Source: Companilactobacillus pabuli (GTDB taxonomy: Bacteria; Bacillota; Bacilli; Lactobacillales; Lactobacillaceae). Taken from it: a DNA stretch of 64,000 nt. Numbering within the stretch: position 1 is the first letter of the stretch; every line of letters begins with the position of its first letter. Where the stretch lies: contig NZ_CP049366.1 of the NCBI RefSeq assembly GCF_014058425.1, positions 62,001-126,000 of the forward strand. Reading direction: 5' to 3'. Positions 16,929 to 26,159 of this stretch are shown in pieces. A program made the position numbers and the translations under genes. The notes under the pieces are model-generated. The model searched no databases. It saw only the letters and a list, made by a program, of their open reading frames with translations, and was not told the DNA's origin.

Positions 16929-18848
16929 ATGTGTGGAATTGTCGGATTCGTTGATAAGAATATTGCAGACAAGAAGCCTGTCATCGAAGCTATGATGGAA
17001 ACGATCAAGCATCGTGGTCCAAATAGTTCGGGTGAATTGGTTGAAGGTGATACAGCATTTGGTTTTCGACGTTTGAGTATCATCGATATTAACAGTGGTA
17101 TGCAACCTATCTATAACGAAGATAGATCTAAAGCCATTATTTTTAATGGTGAAATTTATAACTATAAAGATGTAAGAAAAGATTTAAAGAAGGCAGGACA
17201 TATTTTCAGTACTGAAACTGATACTGAAGTTTTGCTACACGGTTTTGAGGAATGGGGCATTGAGGGCCTTTTGAAGAGAATCCGTGGTATGTTTGCTTTC
17301 GCTATTTACGATTTGAAGACTGGTGATATTACTGGTGCTAGAGATTTCTTTGGTATCAAACCACTTTATTATTACAATCGTGAAGGTACATTTATTTTTG
17401 GTTCAGAAATCAAGTCTTTCTTGAAAGAACCTAACTTTAAAAAAGAATTAAATAAAGCTGCTTTGAAACCATACTTAACTTTCCAATACTCAGCTTTGCA
17501 TGAAACATTCTTCAAGAACGTCTTCAGAATTCCTGAAGGTCACTACTTTACTTATAAGAATGGAAAATTGAGTATCAAGAAGTACTGGGATATGGCATTT
17601 AAAGAAAATCATTTGTCATTTGAAGAAACAGTTAAGAGAATTGACAAAGCCATGCACGAATCAGTTGAAGAACACTCAATCAGTGATGTACCGGTTGGTT
17701 CATTGCTTTCTAGTGGTGTGGATTCAAGTTACGTTACTGCAATTTTGAAGCCACAACATACTTATTCAATTGATTTTGATACAAGTACTTATGAAGAAGG
17801 TAGTGCTGCTAAACTCTTGGCTGATAAATTAGGCCTTGAAAATACTCGTGGTATCGTAACTAAGGAAGAAGCTATCAAGTCTATTCCTTTGATTCAATAC
17901 TACATGGATGAACCAGATGCCAACCCTTCATGTGTACCGCTTTACTTCCTAACTAAATTAGCTAGTCGAGATGTTACGGTAATTCTATCTGGTGAAGGTG
18001 CCGATGAATTGTTTGCCGGCTATGCCAATTATGGATTCCACTCACATTCTAAGGTCATCAGAGTCGTTGCTGAAGACTTGAAGAAGTTGCCTAAGGGTGT
18101 GAAATACAAGTTGGCCCACGGACTAAAGAAGATGCCAAACTTCCCAGGACGTTTGCACTTGTACGAATCAACAGCCAAAGCTGAAGAGTTCTTTATTGGT
18201 CAAGCTAAAATCTTTACTGAAAAAGAAGCTGCTGATTTAGTTAAACCAGAATTTGAAAAATCACGTTCTGTTAAAGACATCGTTATGAGAAGCTACAACA
18301 AAGTTAGTGGCTATGATGATGAAGTTAAGAAGATGCAATATCTCGATCTTCACCAATTCATGTCAAACGATATCTTGTTGAAAGCCGACCGTATGAGTAT
18401 GGCTAATTCAATGGAATTGCGTGTACCATTCCTAGATAAGGAAATGGCTAAAGTAGCTTCAGGTATTCCTACTAAGTATCTTTTGAACAGTAAAGATAGT
18501 AAGTATGCTTTGCGTGTCGCTGCCGAACGTGCTTTACCAGATGAATGGGCTAAGCGTGAAAAACTAGGCTTCCCAGTTCCAATTCGTGACTGGATCAAGA
18601 CTAAGGAAGTTTATGAAGACTTCCGTAAGTTATTCAGTGCTGACTTTGCTGGTGAATTCTTCGATCAAGATGCTATTTTGAAGATGCTTGATGGTTGTTA
18701 TCGTGGTGAAAACGATGATCGTCGTAAAGTTTGGACAATTTATACATTCTTGATCTGGTACAAGGTTTACTTTATCGACAATGGTAAGAAGCCAGATGTT
18801 GATCCACAAGTTGTTGTACCTGGAGAAAAAGTCGAACAAAACGCTTAG
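16929..18848 (+). CDS. asnB: Asparagine synthase (glutamine-hydrolysing)
   Basis: A 639-residue two-domain enzyme that makes asparagine from aspartate, glutamine and ATP. The N-terminal class-II glutaminase has catalytic Cys2 (MCGIVGF) and RLSIID, NGEIYNY and LLHGFEEWG. The synthetase domain carries the pyrophosphate-binding loop PVGSLLSSGVDSSYV and ILSGEGADELFAGY. The length matches bacterial AsnB. The last 35 or so residues are an acidic, Pro/Val-rich tail. A composite structured repeat starts 42 bp after the stop codon and may be its 3' end. Confidence 0.95.
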   Translation: MCGIVGFVDKNIADKKPVIEAMMETIKHRGPNSSGELVEGDTAFGFRRLSIIDINSGMQPIYNEDRSKAIIFNGEIYNYKDVRKDLKKAGHIFSTETDTEVLLHGFEEWGIEGLLKRIRGMFAFAIYDLKTGDITGARDFFGIKPLYYYNREGTFIFGSEIKSFLKEPNFKKELNKAALKPYLTFQYSALHETFFKNVFRIPEGHYFTYKNGKLSIKKYWDMAFKENHLSFEETVKRIDKAMHESVEEHSISDVPVGSLLSSGVDSSYVTAILKPQHTYSIDFDTSTYEEGSAAKLLADKLGLENTRGIVTKEEAIKSIPLIQYYMDEPDANPSCVPLYFLTKLASRDVTVILSGEGADELFAGYANYGFHSHSKVIRVVAEDLKKLPKGVKYKLAHGLKKMPNFPGRLHLYESTAKAEEFFIGQAKIFTEKEAADLVKPEFEKSRSVKDIVMRSYNKVSGYDDEVKKMQYLDLHQFMSNDILLKADRMSMANSMELRVPFLDKEMAKVASGIPTKYLLNSKDSKYALRVAAERALPDEWAKREKLGFPVPIRDWIKTKEVYEDFRKLFSADFAGEFFDQDAILKMLDGCYRGENDDRRKVWTIYTFLIWYKVYFIDNGKKPDVDPQVVVPGEKVEQNA

Positions 18849-18889
18849 ACTTAATAGAGAATAGTGTTAACTAATATTGGTGTTAAGCT

Positions 18890-19393
18890 GCCGTCGTCCG
18901 TTCGGCCCTGGAAAATTGCTGGAACGCCATGGGCACGACTTGGAGCCTTTGCTAAGACCAAGTTCGGGCAAAGTCTTCAAGCTCGACCTTCCACTAAGCG
19001 ATAAATCGCTAAGTGGAATTTCATGGCTGAGCATTTTCCAGGACCTCGCTCCCGACTAGATAGTGATTTCTATCTTTATATAAATAACTTCAGAAAATTA
19101 ATAGAAGATATTATTGGAATTGCAGTATATTGCTGTGGTTTTAGTAGTATCTTCTTTTTTGTGTAGAGAAATAGGGCTGTTATTTAGAAATATGTGTCTA
19201 ATTCTATCCAAATAGAAATTGAAATCTAGTCGGTAGCAAAAGCCCTGTGATGGCTCAGCCGGCAAATTATTCTTAGCGGTTTATCGCTTAGAATAAGACC
19301 CAGCTTTGAAATGCTGCGCACTTGGTTTATGCAGTAGTTCAAAGTGGCGTCGCCAGCGTTCCAGCCAATCACAGGGATTTTGCGGACGACGGC
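18890..19393. repeat. Composite structured repeat
   Basis: This is the clearest complete copy, 504 bp. Element A (18890-19060) has stem arms CCTGGAAAATTGCT and AGCATTTTCCAGG. Its internal hairpins are CTTCCACTAAGCGA/TCGCTAAGTGGAA and CTTGGAGCCTTTGC/GCAAAGTCTTCAAG, and a CCATG/CATGG helix closes the junction. The core hairpin (19103-19154) pairs AGAAGATATTA with TAGTATCTTCT and ends in six T. Element B (19226-19393) is inverted, with stem CCCTGTGATGGCT paired with AGCCAATCACAGGG. Flanks read TTAAGCTGCC... and ...GGCAGTTAA, extending the inverted ends. Confidence 0.92.
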
Positions 19394-19552
19394 AGTTAAC
19401 CACTATCACCATCACCGTTCATTCAATATTAAGAAAAAATAAAAATATTACTAAAAATAATATAAAGTTTTAACAATTTGTTATAGTGTAATCGTTAATT
19501 TTAATTTGGAAGTGGTTTCAGGGGATTCCAAAATTAGAAAGTAGGGGGAAAT

Positions 19553-20686
19553 ATGGATACTAGTCAAGTTAAAAATATGAGTCAAATGTTTTTGAATTGC
19601 CATTCGTTAAAGAAGTTAGATTTATCCAGTTTCAAAACTAAACAAGTCAAAGATATGTCCCAGATGTTCAGTGGCTGTCGTGACTTGAAAGAATTAAATA
19701 TTTCCAACTTTGATACTAGTCAAGTCACTGATATGCAAGGTATGTTCAGTGGTTGTGAGACTTTGGAAGAATTAGATTTGTCCAATTTCGATACGACTAA
19801 TGTCAAAGATATGACGGACATGTTCAAATCTTCAGATGAATTAAAATCAATTAAGTTCGGTGATAAATTTGTGGTTCCCAACCAGCCACGAGATTTGAAA
19901 ATGCCAGAAAAAACTTGGATCGATATTGGGACGGGAACTAGAGATAATCCTAAACCTACCGTTGATGGCATTAATTCCAGTGAACTTTTGAGTAAAGCTG
20001 ATAAAGGCAGATGGATTGTTAAACCGGATGAGAAGTATCATGGTCCGATGACTGTAAAAATCAACAATAATCTTGGTAGTGATTTGGTCGTTGAAGTTCC
20101 AACTGATATCCAGCCAGAATTTGTCGGCAGTACTTTCGAATTATCGGTTCCACAAAAGACCGGATACAAGACTGCTAAAAAAACGGTACAAGTTATGGCC
20201 TTAAAGGATAAACTTTCTAGTAAAGATGTCGTTACTTACACTCCAGTAAAAACTAAGGTTCAGACTCAAGGCATGGTCGAAGATTTCAACGAAGAAATAA
20301 CTGTTTATCCAGATCTTAAATATGCTCAAATTTTTGATGACAATGAAGAATTGACGACTAATAAAGATTTTATTGGTGGCAAGACGTGGTTGAGTAAGAA
20401 ACTTTGGGTAATCGATGGTCAAAAATATTATCAAGCTGATGATCACGAATGGATTAAAGCTACAGAAGTTTTTGAATGTGAAAAAGTTGATGCAACTTTA
20501 AAAACTAAAGACGTCATTGTTACCAATTTAGTCGACTGTCGTATGGATATGTTGACTAATCGTGGTTTGGGCGCTTTGAGTACTTGGAAAGCACAAAATA
20601 TTGCTTATTTGAATCATCACAAGTATTATCAAATTGATGAAAATGAGTTTGTTGATGCCGAAAAGGTTGATGTTGTTAATCAATAA
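19553..20686 (+). CDS. BspA-repeat/SLAP-domain protein lacking a signal peptide
   Basis: A 377-residue protein whose domains belong on the cell surface. Residues 1-95 are four BspA-like leucine-rich repeats (LDLSSFKT, MSQMFSGC, NISNFDTSQVTDM). About 150-250 is a beta-rich stretch, and about 260-377 holds two SLAP-type anchoring repeats (WLSKKLWVIDGQKYYQ and NIAYLNHHKYYQIDENEFV). There is no signal peptide: the frame opens inside the first repeat, with an in-frame TAG six codons upstream. A good TAGGGGGA ribosome site precedes the ATG. It lies 160 bp after a composite repeat. It could be a 5'-truncated relic of a surface-protein gene or a modular partner. The giant protein at 58415 has the same architecture. 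Confidence 0.7.
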   Translation: MDTSQVKNMSQMFLNCHSLKKLDLSSFKTKQVKDMSQMFSGCRDLKELNISNFDTSQVTDMQGMFSGCETLEELDLSNFDTTNVKDMTDMFKSSDELKSIKFGDKFVVPNQPRDLKMPEKTWIDIGTGTRDNPKPTVDGINSSELLSKADKGRWIVKPDEKYHGPMTVKINNNLGSDLVVEVPTDIQPEFVGSTFELSVPQKTGYKTAKKTVQVMALKDKLSSKDVVTYTPVKTKVQTQGMVEDFNEEITVYPDLKYAQIFDDNEELTTNKDFIGGKTWLSKKLWVIDGQKYYQADDHEWIKATEVFECEKVDATLKTKDVIVTNLVDCRMDMLTNRGLGALSTWKAQNIAYLNHHKYYQIDENEFVDAEKVDVVNQ

Positions 20687-20699
20687 TAATTTAAAATTG

Positions 20700-20755
20700 A
20701 ATGGCACTTGTTTAGATATAGTTCAAGACTATTTTCTGAGTAGGTGCCATTTTTC
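20700..20755 (+). terminator. Terminator-like hairpin with large loop
   Basis: AATGGCAC pairs with GTGCCATT across a roughly 34-base loop and is followed by TTTCT. It is a plausible end for the SLAP gene transcript. Confidence 0.5.
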
Positions 20756-21041
20756 TGTAAATCATGTTAAGATAACGCATATATGACGGAGACAAAATAA
20801 GCTGATATTGGCGTTATGACGTTACTATAAAATAAATTTTTATGCCAAATATCGATATTAGTTTGAAACATCACAAAATCAATTTAAGGCTGTGGTTAAG
20901 CTATTTGTTCTCAATTATTTAAGAAAAGAATAAGCCTGAATAATTAAATGTATAAGCTTGTCTCGTTGTGATAAATTGATTATGGTATAATTTTGTTTGA
21001 AATGTGTGAAAAATTAAAAATAGAATTAATATAGTAAGAGG
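20756..21041. promoter_or_regulatory. Intergenic region with extended -10 promoter of D-aspartate ligase
   Basis: TGGTATAAT at 20983-20991 is an extended -10 box about 55 bp before the ligase start. The better -35 candidates are poorly spaced. The upstream 200 bp contain no gene I can support. Confidence 0.5.
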
Positions 21042-22322
21042 TTGATCCCTATCGAAACTGAATCAGGAAAAAAATTCACGCCTATCTTATTAGGTAGTGA
21101 TATGAATGTTTACGGAATGGCTCGTGCTTTCCATGAACTATATGGGGGCACTGTTAAGGCCTATGCCGATATCCAATTGGCACCTACAAGATATACAAAA
21201 ATCTTAAGCTTAACTCTTCACCCAGGATTTTCTGAAGACCCTGTTTTTATTGAAAAAATGCGTGAAATTGCTAAAGAGTACCAAAACTATGAAGAACCAG
21301 TTATTTTGATTGGTTGCGGGGACGGTTATGCGGAACTTATTAGCAAGCATAAAGAAGAATTATCTAAGACTTTTGTTTGCCCATATGTCGATTATGATTT
21401 ATTGAAATCATTAAATAATAAAGAAAGTTTTTATCATGTTGCGGATGAGCATGGTTTGCCACATCCACTCACAAAAATCATCACTAAAGATATGTACGAA
21501 AACAAAAAGGACCTAGATGTTCCTTTTGATTTCCCAGTGGCTTTGAAACCAGCTAATAGTGTTGAATGGTTAGATATTCATTTTGAAGGTCGTAAAAAGG
21601 CTTTCACAATTCACTCTCAAGATGAATATATGAGTATCGTAGGTAAGATTTATGATAATGGTTATAAATCTGACTTGATCCTTCAGGACTTTATTCCTGG
21701 TGATGATTCCAACATGCGTGTTTTAAATGCCTATGTTGATCAAGACCACCATGTGAAGATGATGTGTCTAGGACATCCGATTTTGGAAGATCCTACACCA
21801 CAATCAATCGGTAACTATGTGGCTATCATTCCCGAATTTAATCAAGATGTTTATGACCGTGTTCAAAAGTTCCTTGAAGATATTGAATTCACAGGTTATG
21901 CTAACTTCGATATGAAGTATGATTCTCGTGATAAGACTTTCAAGTTCTTTGAAATCAATTTGCGTCAAGGCAGAAGTAGTTTCTTCGTTACTTTGAATGG
22001 TTATAATTTGGCTAAGTATGTTGTTGAAGATTATGTTGAAGGAACTTTGGAAAATGAACCAACAGTTTATGCCAATAAAAATAAAGCTCAACACAAATTA
22101 TGGTTGGGTGTTCCAGTTAAAGTCTTCAACAAGTACGCAGCTAAAAACGACGCTACTAAGTATGCTGATGAATTGATCAAGCAAGATCGCATCGGAACAA
22201 CTGTTTTCTATGACAAAGATAAATCATTCAAACGTTGGTTGTTATTGACTTACATGTTCCATAACTATGTAAAGAGATTCGACAAGTACTTCCAAGAAAA
22301 TAAAGGACGAGACTTTAAATAA
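21042..22322 (+). CDS. D-aspartate ligase (ATP-grasp), cell-wall cross-bridge
   Basis: A 426-residue ATP-grasp enzyme closely resembling Aslfm of Enterococcus faecium, which adds D-Asp to the Lys epsilon-amino group of UDP-MurNAc-pentapeptide. Matching blocks include PILLGSDMNVYGMAR, GCGDGYAELIS, FPVALKPANSVE, QDFIPGDDSNMRVLNAYVD and FEINLRQGRSSFFVTLNG. The start is unusual: TTG 21042 abuts the ribosome site, while ATC at 21051 has ideal spacing from an extended site AAGAGGTTGATCC, and the next ATG is deep inside the fold. A universal stress gene follows 15 bp later. Confidence 0.9.
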   Translation: MIPIETESGKKFTPILLGSDMNVYGMARAFHELYGGTVKAYADIQLAPTRYTKILSLTLHPGFSEDPVFIEKMREIAKEYQNYEEPVILIGCGDGYAELISKHKEELSKTFVCPYVDYDLLKSLNNKESFYHVADEHGLPHPLTKIITKDMYENKKDLDVPFDFPVALKPANSVEWLDIHFEGRKKAFTIHSQDEYMSIVGKIYDNGYKSDLILQDFIPGDDSNMRVLNAYVDQDHHVKMMCLGHPILEDPTPQSIGNYVAIIPEFNQDVYDRVQKFLEDIEFTGYANFDMKYDSRDKTFKFFEINLRQGRSSFFVTLNGYNLAKYVVEDYVEGTLENEPTVYANKNKAQHKLWLGVPVKVFNKYAAKNDATKYADELIKQDRIGTTVFYDKDKSFKRWLLLTYMFHNYVKRFDKYFQENKGRDFK

Positions 22323-22337
22323 CTGGAGGAATTATAG

Positions 22338-22802
22338 ATGGATGAATTAAGAGATTACAAAGTTGAAAGAGTAGACTATTCCAGAATCATGATTTGCGTG
22401 GATTCAGATGATTTTATTTCATCAAAGAATGCCTTTAACTATGCATGTACTATGGCAAGACACCACAGTTCAGAATTAGGTATCGTATCAGTCTTGGAAA
22501 CAGGCGACCTAAACATCTTCCAATCTCTCGATCCAGATGTATTGAAAGACCGTCGTGAACAAATCAAAAAGTTATTAGCCGTCTATGGCAAAAAGGCTCA
22601 GGAATATGGAGTTAAAGATATTCATTTGATGGTAACTGAAGGAAATCCTGCAACTACTATCGTTGATGAAGTAATTCCAAGTTTTAAACCAGATTTAGTA
22701 ATTGTTGGTGTTGAAGAAAAGAATCGTGGTCGTAATACTATCGGTTCTCAAGCTTCTAAAATTGTCAGCAACGCTAGATGCTCGGTTAGTGTTATCAGAT
22801 AA
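22338..22802 (+). CDS. Universal stress protein (UspA family)
   Basis: A 154-residue UspA-fold protein with YSRIMICVDSDDFISSKNAF at the N terminus. The C-terminal GVEEKNRGRNTIGSQASKIVSNA replaces the usual G-x2-G-x9-G-S loop, so ATP binding is uncertain. It is probably co-transcribed with the D-aspartate ligase 15 bp upstream, linking it to envelope growth or stress. GGAGGA precedes the ATG. A strong terminator follows. Confidence 0.88.
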   Translation: MDELRDYKVERVDYSRIMICVDSDDFISSKNAFNYACTMARHHSSELGIVSVLETGDLNIFQSLDPDVLKDRREQIKKLLAVYGKKAQEYGVKDIHLMVTEGNPATTIVDEVIPSFKPDLVIVGVEEKNRGRNTIGSQASKIVSNARCSVSVIR

Positions 22803-22813
22803 TTATGAATAAT

Positions 22814-22851
22814 AAATAGTGGACATATCAATCAGATAGTCCACTATTTTT
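22814..22851 (+). terminator. Rho-independent terminator
   Basis: AAATAGTGGAC pairs perfectly with GTCCACTATTT, with a T-run. It ends the D-aspartate ligase/stress-protein transcript. Confidence 0.85.
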
Positions 22852-22943
22852 GGATAAACATAATTTTTTTAATAGAATCTAAAGAGTGATATAGTAGTCC
22901 TTAAAAATAAAAATTCCTTCTAAGCGATGGTTGGTAGTAAATT

Positions 22944-23323
22944 GCCGTCGTCCGTTCGGCTTTGTGGACGCTGGAACGTACTGGGCACAACTTTAAGCCA
23001 ATTCCAGAACCGGGAACTGTCTTAAAGCTTGACCTATCACTAAGCGATAAATCGCTAAGTGAAATTTCAGTACTGAGCATCCACAAGCTGTCACTCTCGA
23101 CTAAATAACGTCTTCTATTATTTATTTCAAATGATTAAGAAATAAAAAAATAGAATCTCTATCTAGTCCGGAATAGCAAAGAAAATTGGCTCAGTAGTGA
23201 AATTATTCTTAGCAACTTGTTGCTTAGAATAAGGCCGAGTTTTGAGATTTTGCGCATTTTGCAAAAGCTCAAAATCGTGCCCACTACGTTCCAGCCAAAT
23301 TTTCTTTGCTATGGAGGACGGAA
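22944..23323. repeat. Pair of structured repeats without the usual core
   Basis: The first element (22944-23103) starts GCCGTCGTCCG, with stem CTTTGTGGACGCT/AGCATCCACAAG and hairpins CACTAAGCGA/TCGCTAAGTG and CTTTAAGCC/GTCTTAAAG. The second (23163-23323) is inverted and diverged at its ends (CTAGTCCGGAA ... GGAGGACGGAA). It has a perfect stem AGCAAAGAAAATTGGCT/AGCCAAATTTTCTTTGCT and hairpin ATTATTCTTAGCAA/TTGCTTAGAATAA. The spacer lacks the T-tailed core hairpin found in the other pairs. Confidence 0.85.
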
Positions 23324-23376
23324 TCTTATGCTAATCTAATTTAAGAAAGAATCAAAAATAATGGCGGTGAATTGTA

Positions 23377-25320
23377 TTGTTAATGAGTAAAGTTATCGGT
23401 GGCGCAGGGGATATGATTGATGCTAAACCAGCCGATTATAAAGATAATTTGTACTTGGCTGTCAATGGTGCTTGGCAAGAAAATGCTAAGATTCCAGCCG
23501 ATAAGTCACGTACAGGTGGATTTATGGACCTCGATGAGGGTGTTGAAAAGTCATTAATGAAAGACTTCCATGAATTTGCAAATAATGAAAATGAAATTCC
23601 TGATGAATTGATGTTACAAGCAGTGAAATTGTATCGTTTGGCTAATAATGTTGATCATTTGAGTAAATTTCATCAACAACCAATTTTGAAGGATATGCAA
23701 CGAATCAATGATTTAGAGAGCTTGGCTGATATTAGTAAAGATATTGCTTCACTTTCTAAGGATGGTTTTCCATTGCCAATCGATATCGGCGTTGAAGCAG
23801 ATATGAAAGATACTTCTAAGAACGTTGTTTATGTTGCCGGTGCCGGTTTGATTTTGCCTGACAAGACTTATTACGATGAAGGTAATGAATCCGGAAAGGC
23901 TTTATTGGCTAAGTATGGTGAAGTTGCTGGACGCTTGCTTTCAATGATTGGCTACAAGCTAGAGGATGCTAAAGAAATCGTTGAAAAGGCATTGGCTTTT
24001 GATAAGTCATTAGTTCCAATCGTAAAGAGTTCTGAAGAATGGGCTGACTATACTAAAGTTTACAATCCAATGGACTTCGATGAATTCGTTAAGAAATCTG
24101 ACAAGTTGGATTTGAAGAGTTTAGTAGTTGACCAAATCAATGACACACCAAAGAAGGTTATCATTGAAGAACCAAGATATTTGGACAATTTGAACAAGTT
24201 AGTCAATGACGGTACTTTTGAAAATATCAAAGCTTGGATGATGGTTAAGTTCTTAACTAAGAACGCTTCAATTCTTGATGAAGAATTCCGTCAAACAATC
24301 GGTGAATATAACTTAGCCTTGAGTGGTGCTAAAGAACTTCAAAATAGAACTAAGTATGCTTATAACTTTGCTGCAGGTATTTTCTCTCAAGTTGTTGGTA
24401 CTTACTACGGTAAGAAATACTTCGGTGAAAAGGCCAAAGAAGACGTTCGTAGCATGGTTGAAAAAATGATTTCAATTTATGAACAACGACTTTCAGAAAA
24501 TACTTGGTTGAGTGAAGATACTAAGAAAAAAGCTATCGTCAAATTGGATAAGATTGTTATCAAAGTTGGTTTCCCTGACAAGATTGATGATCTTTACAGT
24601 AAATTTGAAATCAACGAAAATGATTCATTGTATGACAACGTTTCTCGAATCAGAAAAATCGTTGCTCAAGATGCTTTAGATCAATATCACAAGCCAGTCG
24701 ACCGTACTAAATGGTTGATGCCAGGACATATGGTTAATGCTTGTTATGATCCATCGAGAAATGACATTACTTTCCCAGCTGCAATTTTACAAGCACCATT
24801 TTACAGTTTGGACCAAACAAGCAGTGAAAACTTCGGTGGAATTGGTGCCGTTATCGCCCATGAAATTTCTCATGCTTTCGATAACAACGGGGCTCAATTC
24901 GACGAATACGGTAATATGAACAACTGGTGGACTGAAGCTGATTATGCTAAGTTCAAGGAATTAACTAAGAAAATGATTGAAGAATTCGATGGCATTCCTT
25001 ACGCCGGTAGTAAAGTTAACGGAACATTAGTTGTTAGTGAAAATGTAGCCGATGTTGGAGGACTTCGTTGTGCTCTTGAAGCTGCTAAAAAAGAAAGTGA
25101 CTTTGACGTGAAGAAATTCTTCATCAACTGGGCTCGTGTTTGGAGAAACAAGTCAACTAAGCAATTAACAGAAATGTTCTTGTCAATTGACGTTCACTCA
25201 CCAGCACCACTTCGTGCTAACGTAATGGCACAAAATATGGATGAATTCTACGATGCCTTTGATGTAACTGATCAAGATGGTATGTGGTTAGATCCTGATA
25301 AACGTGTAAATATTTGGTAG
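23377..25320 (+). CDS. pepO: M13 family zinc endopeptidase (PepO)
   Basis: A 647-residue neprilysin-family metallopeptidase that cleaves oligopeptides in the cytoplasm, part of casein-peptide use in lactic acid bacteria. The zinc site HEISHAFD lies in GAVIAHEISHAFDNNGAQFD, the third ligand in ENVADVGG, and NAxF/Y-type substrate motifs are in the C-terminal half. No signal peptide is present. The start is TTG 23377, well spaced from GGCGGTGA, or ATG 23383. It is monocistronic with a terminator at 25331-25367. Confidence 0.94.
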   Translation: MLMSKVIGGAGDMIDAKPADYKDNLYLAVNGAWQENAKIPADKSRTGGFMDLDEGVEKSLMKDFHEFANNENEIPDELMLQAVKLYRLANNVDHLSKFHQQPILKDMQRINDLESLADISKDIASLSKDGFPLPIDIGVEADMKDTSKNVVYVAGAGLILPDKTYYDEGNESGKALLAKYGEVAGRLLSMIGYKLEDAKEIVEKALAFDKSLVPIVKSSEEWADYTKVYNPMDFDEFVKKSDKLDLKSLVVDQINDTPKKVIIEEPRYLDNLNKLVNDGTFENIKAWMMVKFLTKNASILDEEFRQTIGEYNLALSGAKELQNRTKYAYNFAAGIFSQVVGTYYGKKYFGEKAKEDVRSMVEKMISIYEQRLSENTWLSEDTKKKAIVKLDKIVIKVGFPDKIDDLYSKFEINENDSLYDNVSRIRKIVAQDALDQYHKPVDRTKWLMPGHMVNACYDPSRNDITFPAAILQAPFYSLDQTSSENFGGIGAVIAHEISHAFDNNGAQFDEYGNMNNWWTEADYAKFKELTKKMIEEFDGIPYAGSKVNGTLVVSENVADVGGLRCALEAAKKESDFDVKKFFINWARVWRNKSTKQLTEMFLSIDVHSPAPLRANVMAQNMDEFYDAFDVTDQDGMWLDPDKRVNIW

Positions 25321-25330
25321 AAATAATTTA

Positions 25331-25367
25331 AAAGCAAACTTCTAAAAAGAAAGTTTGCTTTTTTTTA
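25331..25367 (+). terminator. Rho-independent terminator
   Basis: AAAGCAAACTT pairs perfectly with AAGTTTGCTTT and is followed by a T-run. Confidence 0.85.
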
Positions 25368-25446
25368 TGAATTAATTTGTATGTTTTTACCTTAATGATG
25401 TATTCGTTTTCCTTTATAATATTACTATCGAGGAAAGGTGAGGATA

Positions 25447-26148
25447 ATGGCATATATTGAAGTCAGGAACGAATCAAAGCAATATCAAATGGGAGAGACG
25501 ACTATTTATGCAAATAATAAGCTCTCCTTTGATGTTGAACAAGGAAAACTGACAGTTATTCTGGGACCCAGTGGTGCTGGTAAATCAACGGTTTTAAATA
25601 TTTTAGGTGGTATGGATACGCCGAGTGAAGGACAAGTAATCATTGATGGGACAGATATTGCCCAATTCTCTGAACGAGAGTTAACAACTTATCGTCGTAA
25701 TGATGTTGGATTTATTTTTCAATTTTATAATTTAATACCTAATTTAACTACTAAAGAGAATGTAGAACTAGCTTCAGCAATCGTTAAAGATGCTTTGGAT
25801 GCCACAGATACTTTAAAAGCAGTTGGCTTGGGAGATAGAATTGATAATTTTCCTTCACAATTATCTGGTGGAGAGCAGCAACGTGTGGCTATTGCTAGAG
25901 CCTTGGCTAAAAATCCTAAACTGTTGCTCTGTGACGAACCAACTGGAGCTCTAGATTATCAAACTGGTAAACAAGTTTTAACTTTGTTACAAAATGCTAG
26001 TTATTTGGATAATAAAACTGTCATCGTCATCACACACAATTCAGCTTTGGCCAAGATGGCTGATCGGGTCATTCGAATTCACGATGCCAAAATTCAATCG
26101 ATTGAAGATAACTCTAATCCTATGCCTGTCAAAGACATCGAATGGTAG
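25447..26148 (+). CDS. ABC transporter ATP-binding protein, MacB/LolD type
   Basis: A 233-residue ATPase with Walker [11 protein letters not shown]-loop [11 protein letters not shown], signature [15 protein letters not shown], Walker [13 protein letters not shown] and H-loop ITHNS. These are the marks of the MacB/LolD (3.A.1.122/125) group, which power mechanotransmission rather than import. ATG 25447 follows AAGGTGAGG; an earlier GTG overlaps that site. It is coupled to the FtsX-type permease 11 bp downstream. Such pairs export peptides or drugs, or act in envelope stress. Confidence 0.9.
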   Translation: MAYIEVRNESKQYQMGETTIYANNKLSFDVEQGKLTVILGPSGAGKSTVLNILGGMDTPSEGQVIIDGTDIAQFSERELTTYRRNDVGFIFQFYNLIPNLTTKENVELASAIVKDALDATDTLKAVGLGDRIDNFPSQLSGGEQQRVAIARALAKNPKLLLCDEPTGALDYQTGKQVLTLLQNASYLDNKTVIVITHNSALAKMADRVIRIHDAKIQSIEDNSNPMPVKDIEW

Positions 26149-26159
26149 GTGATGATTAA

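Noticed and set aside
18890-19393. Insertion sequence
   Set aside because: Terminal inverted repeats are present, but there is no transposase or remnant of one; the interior is structured non-coding sequence.
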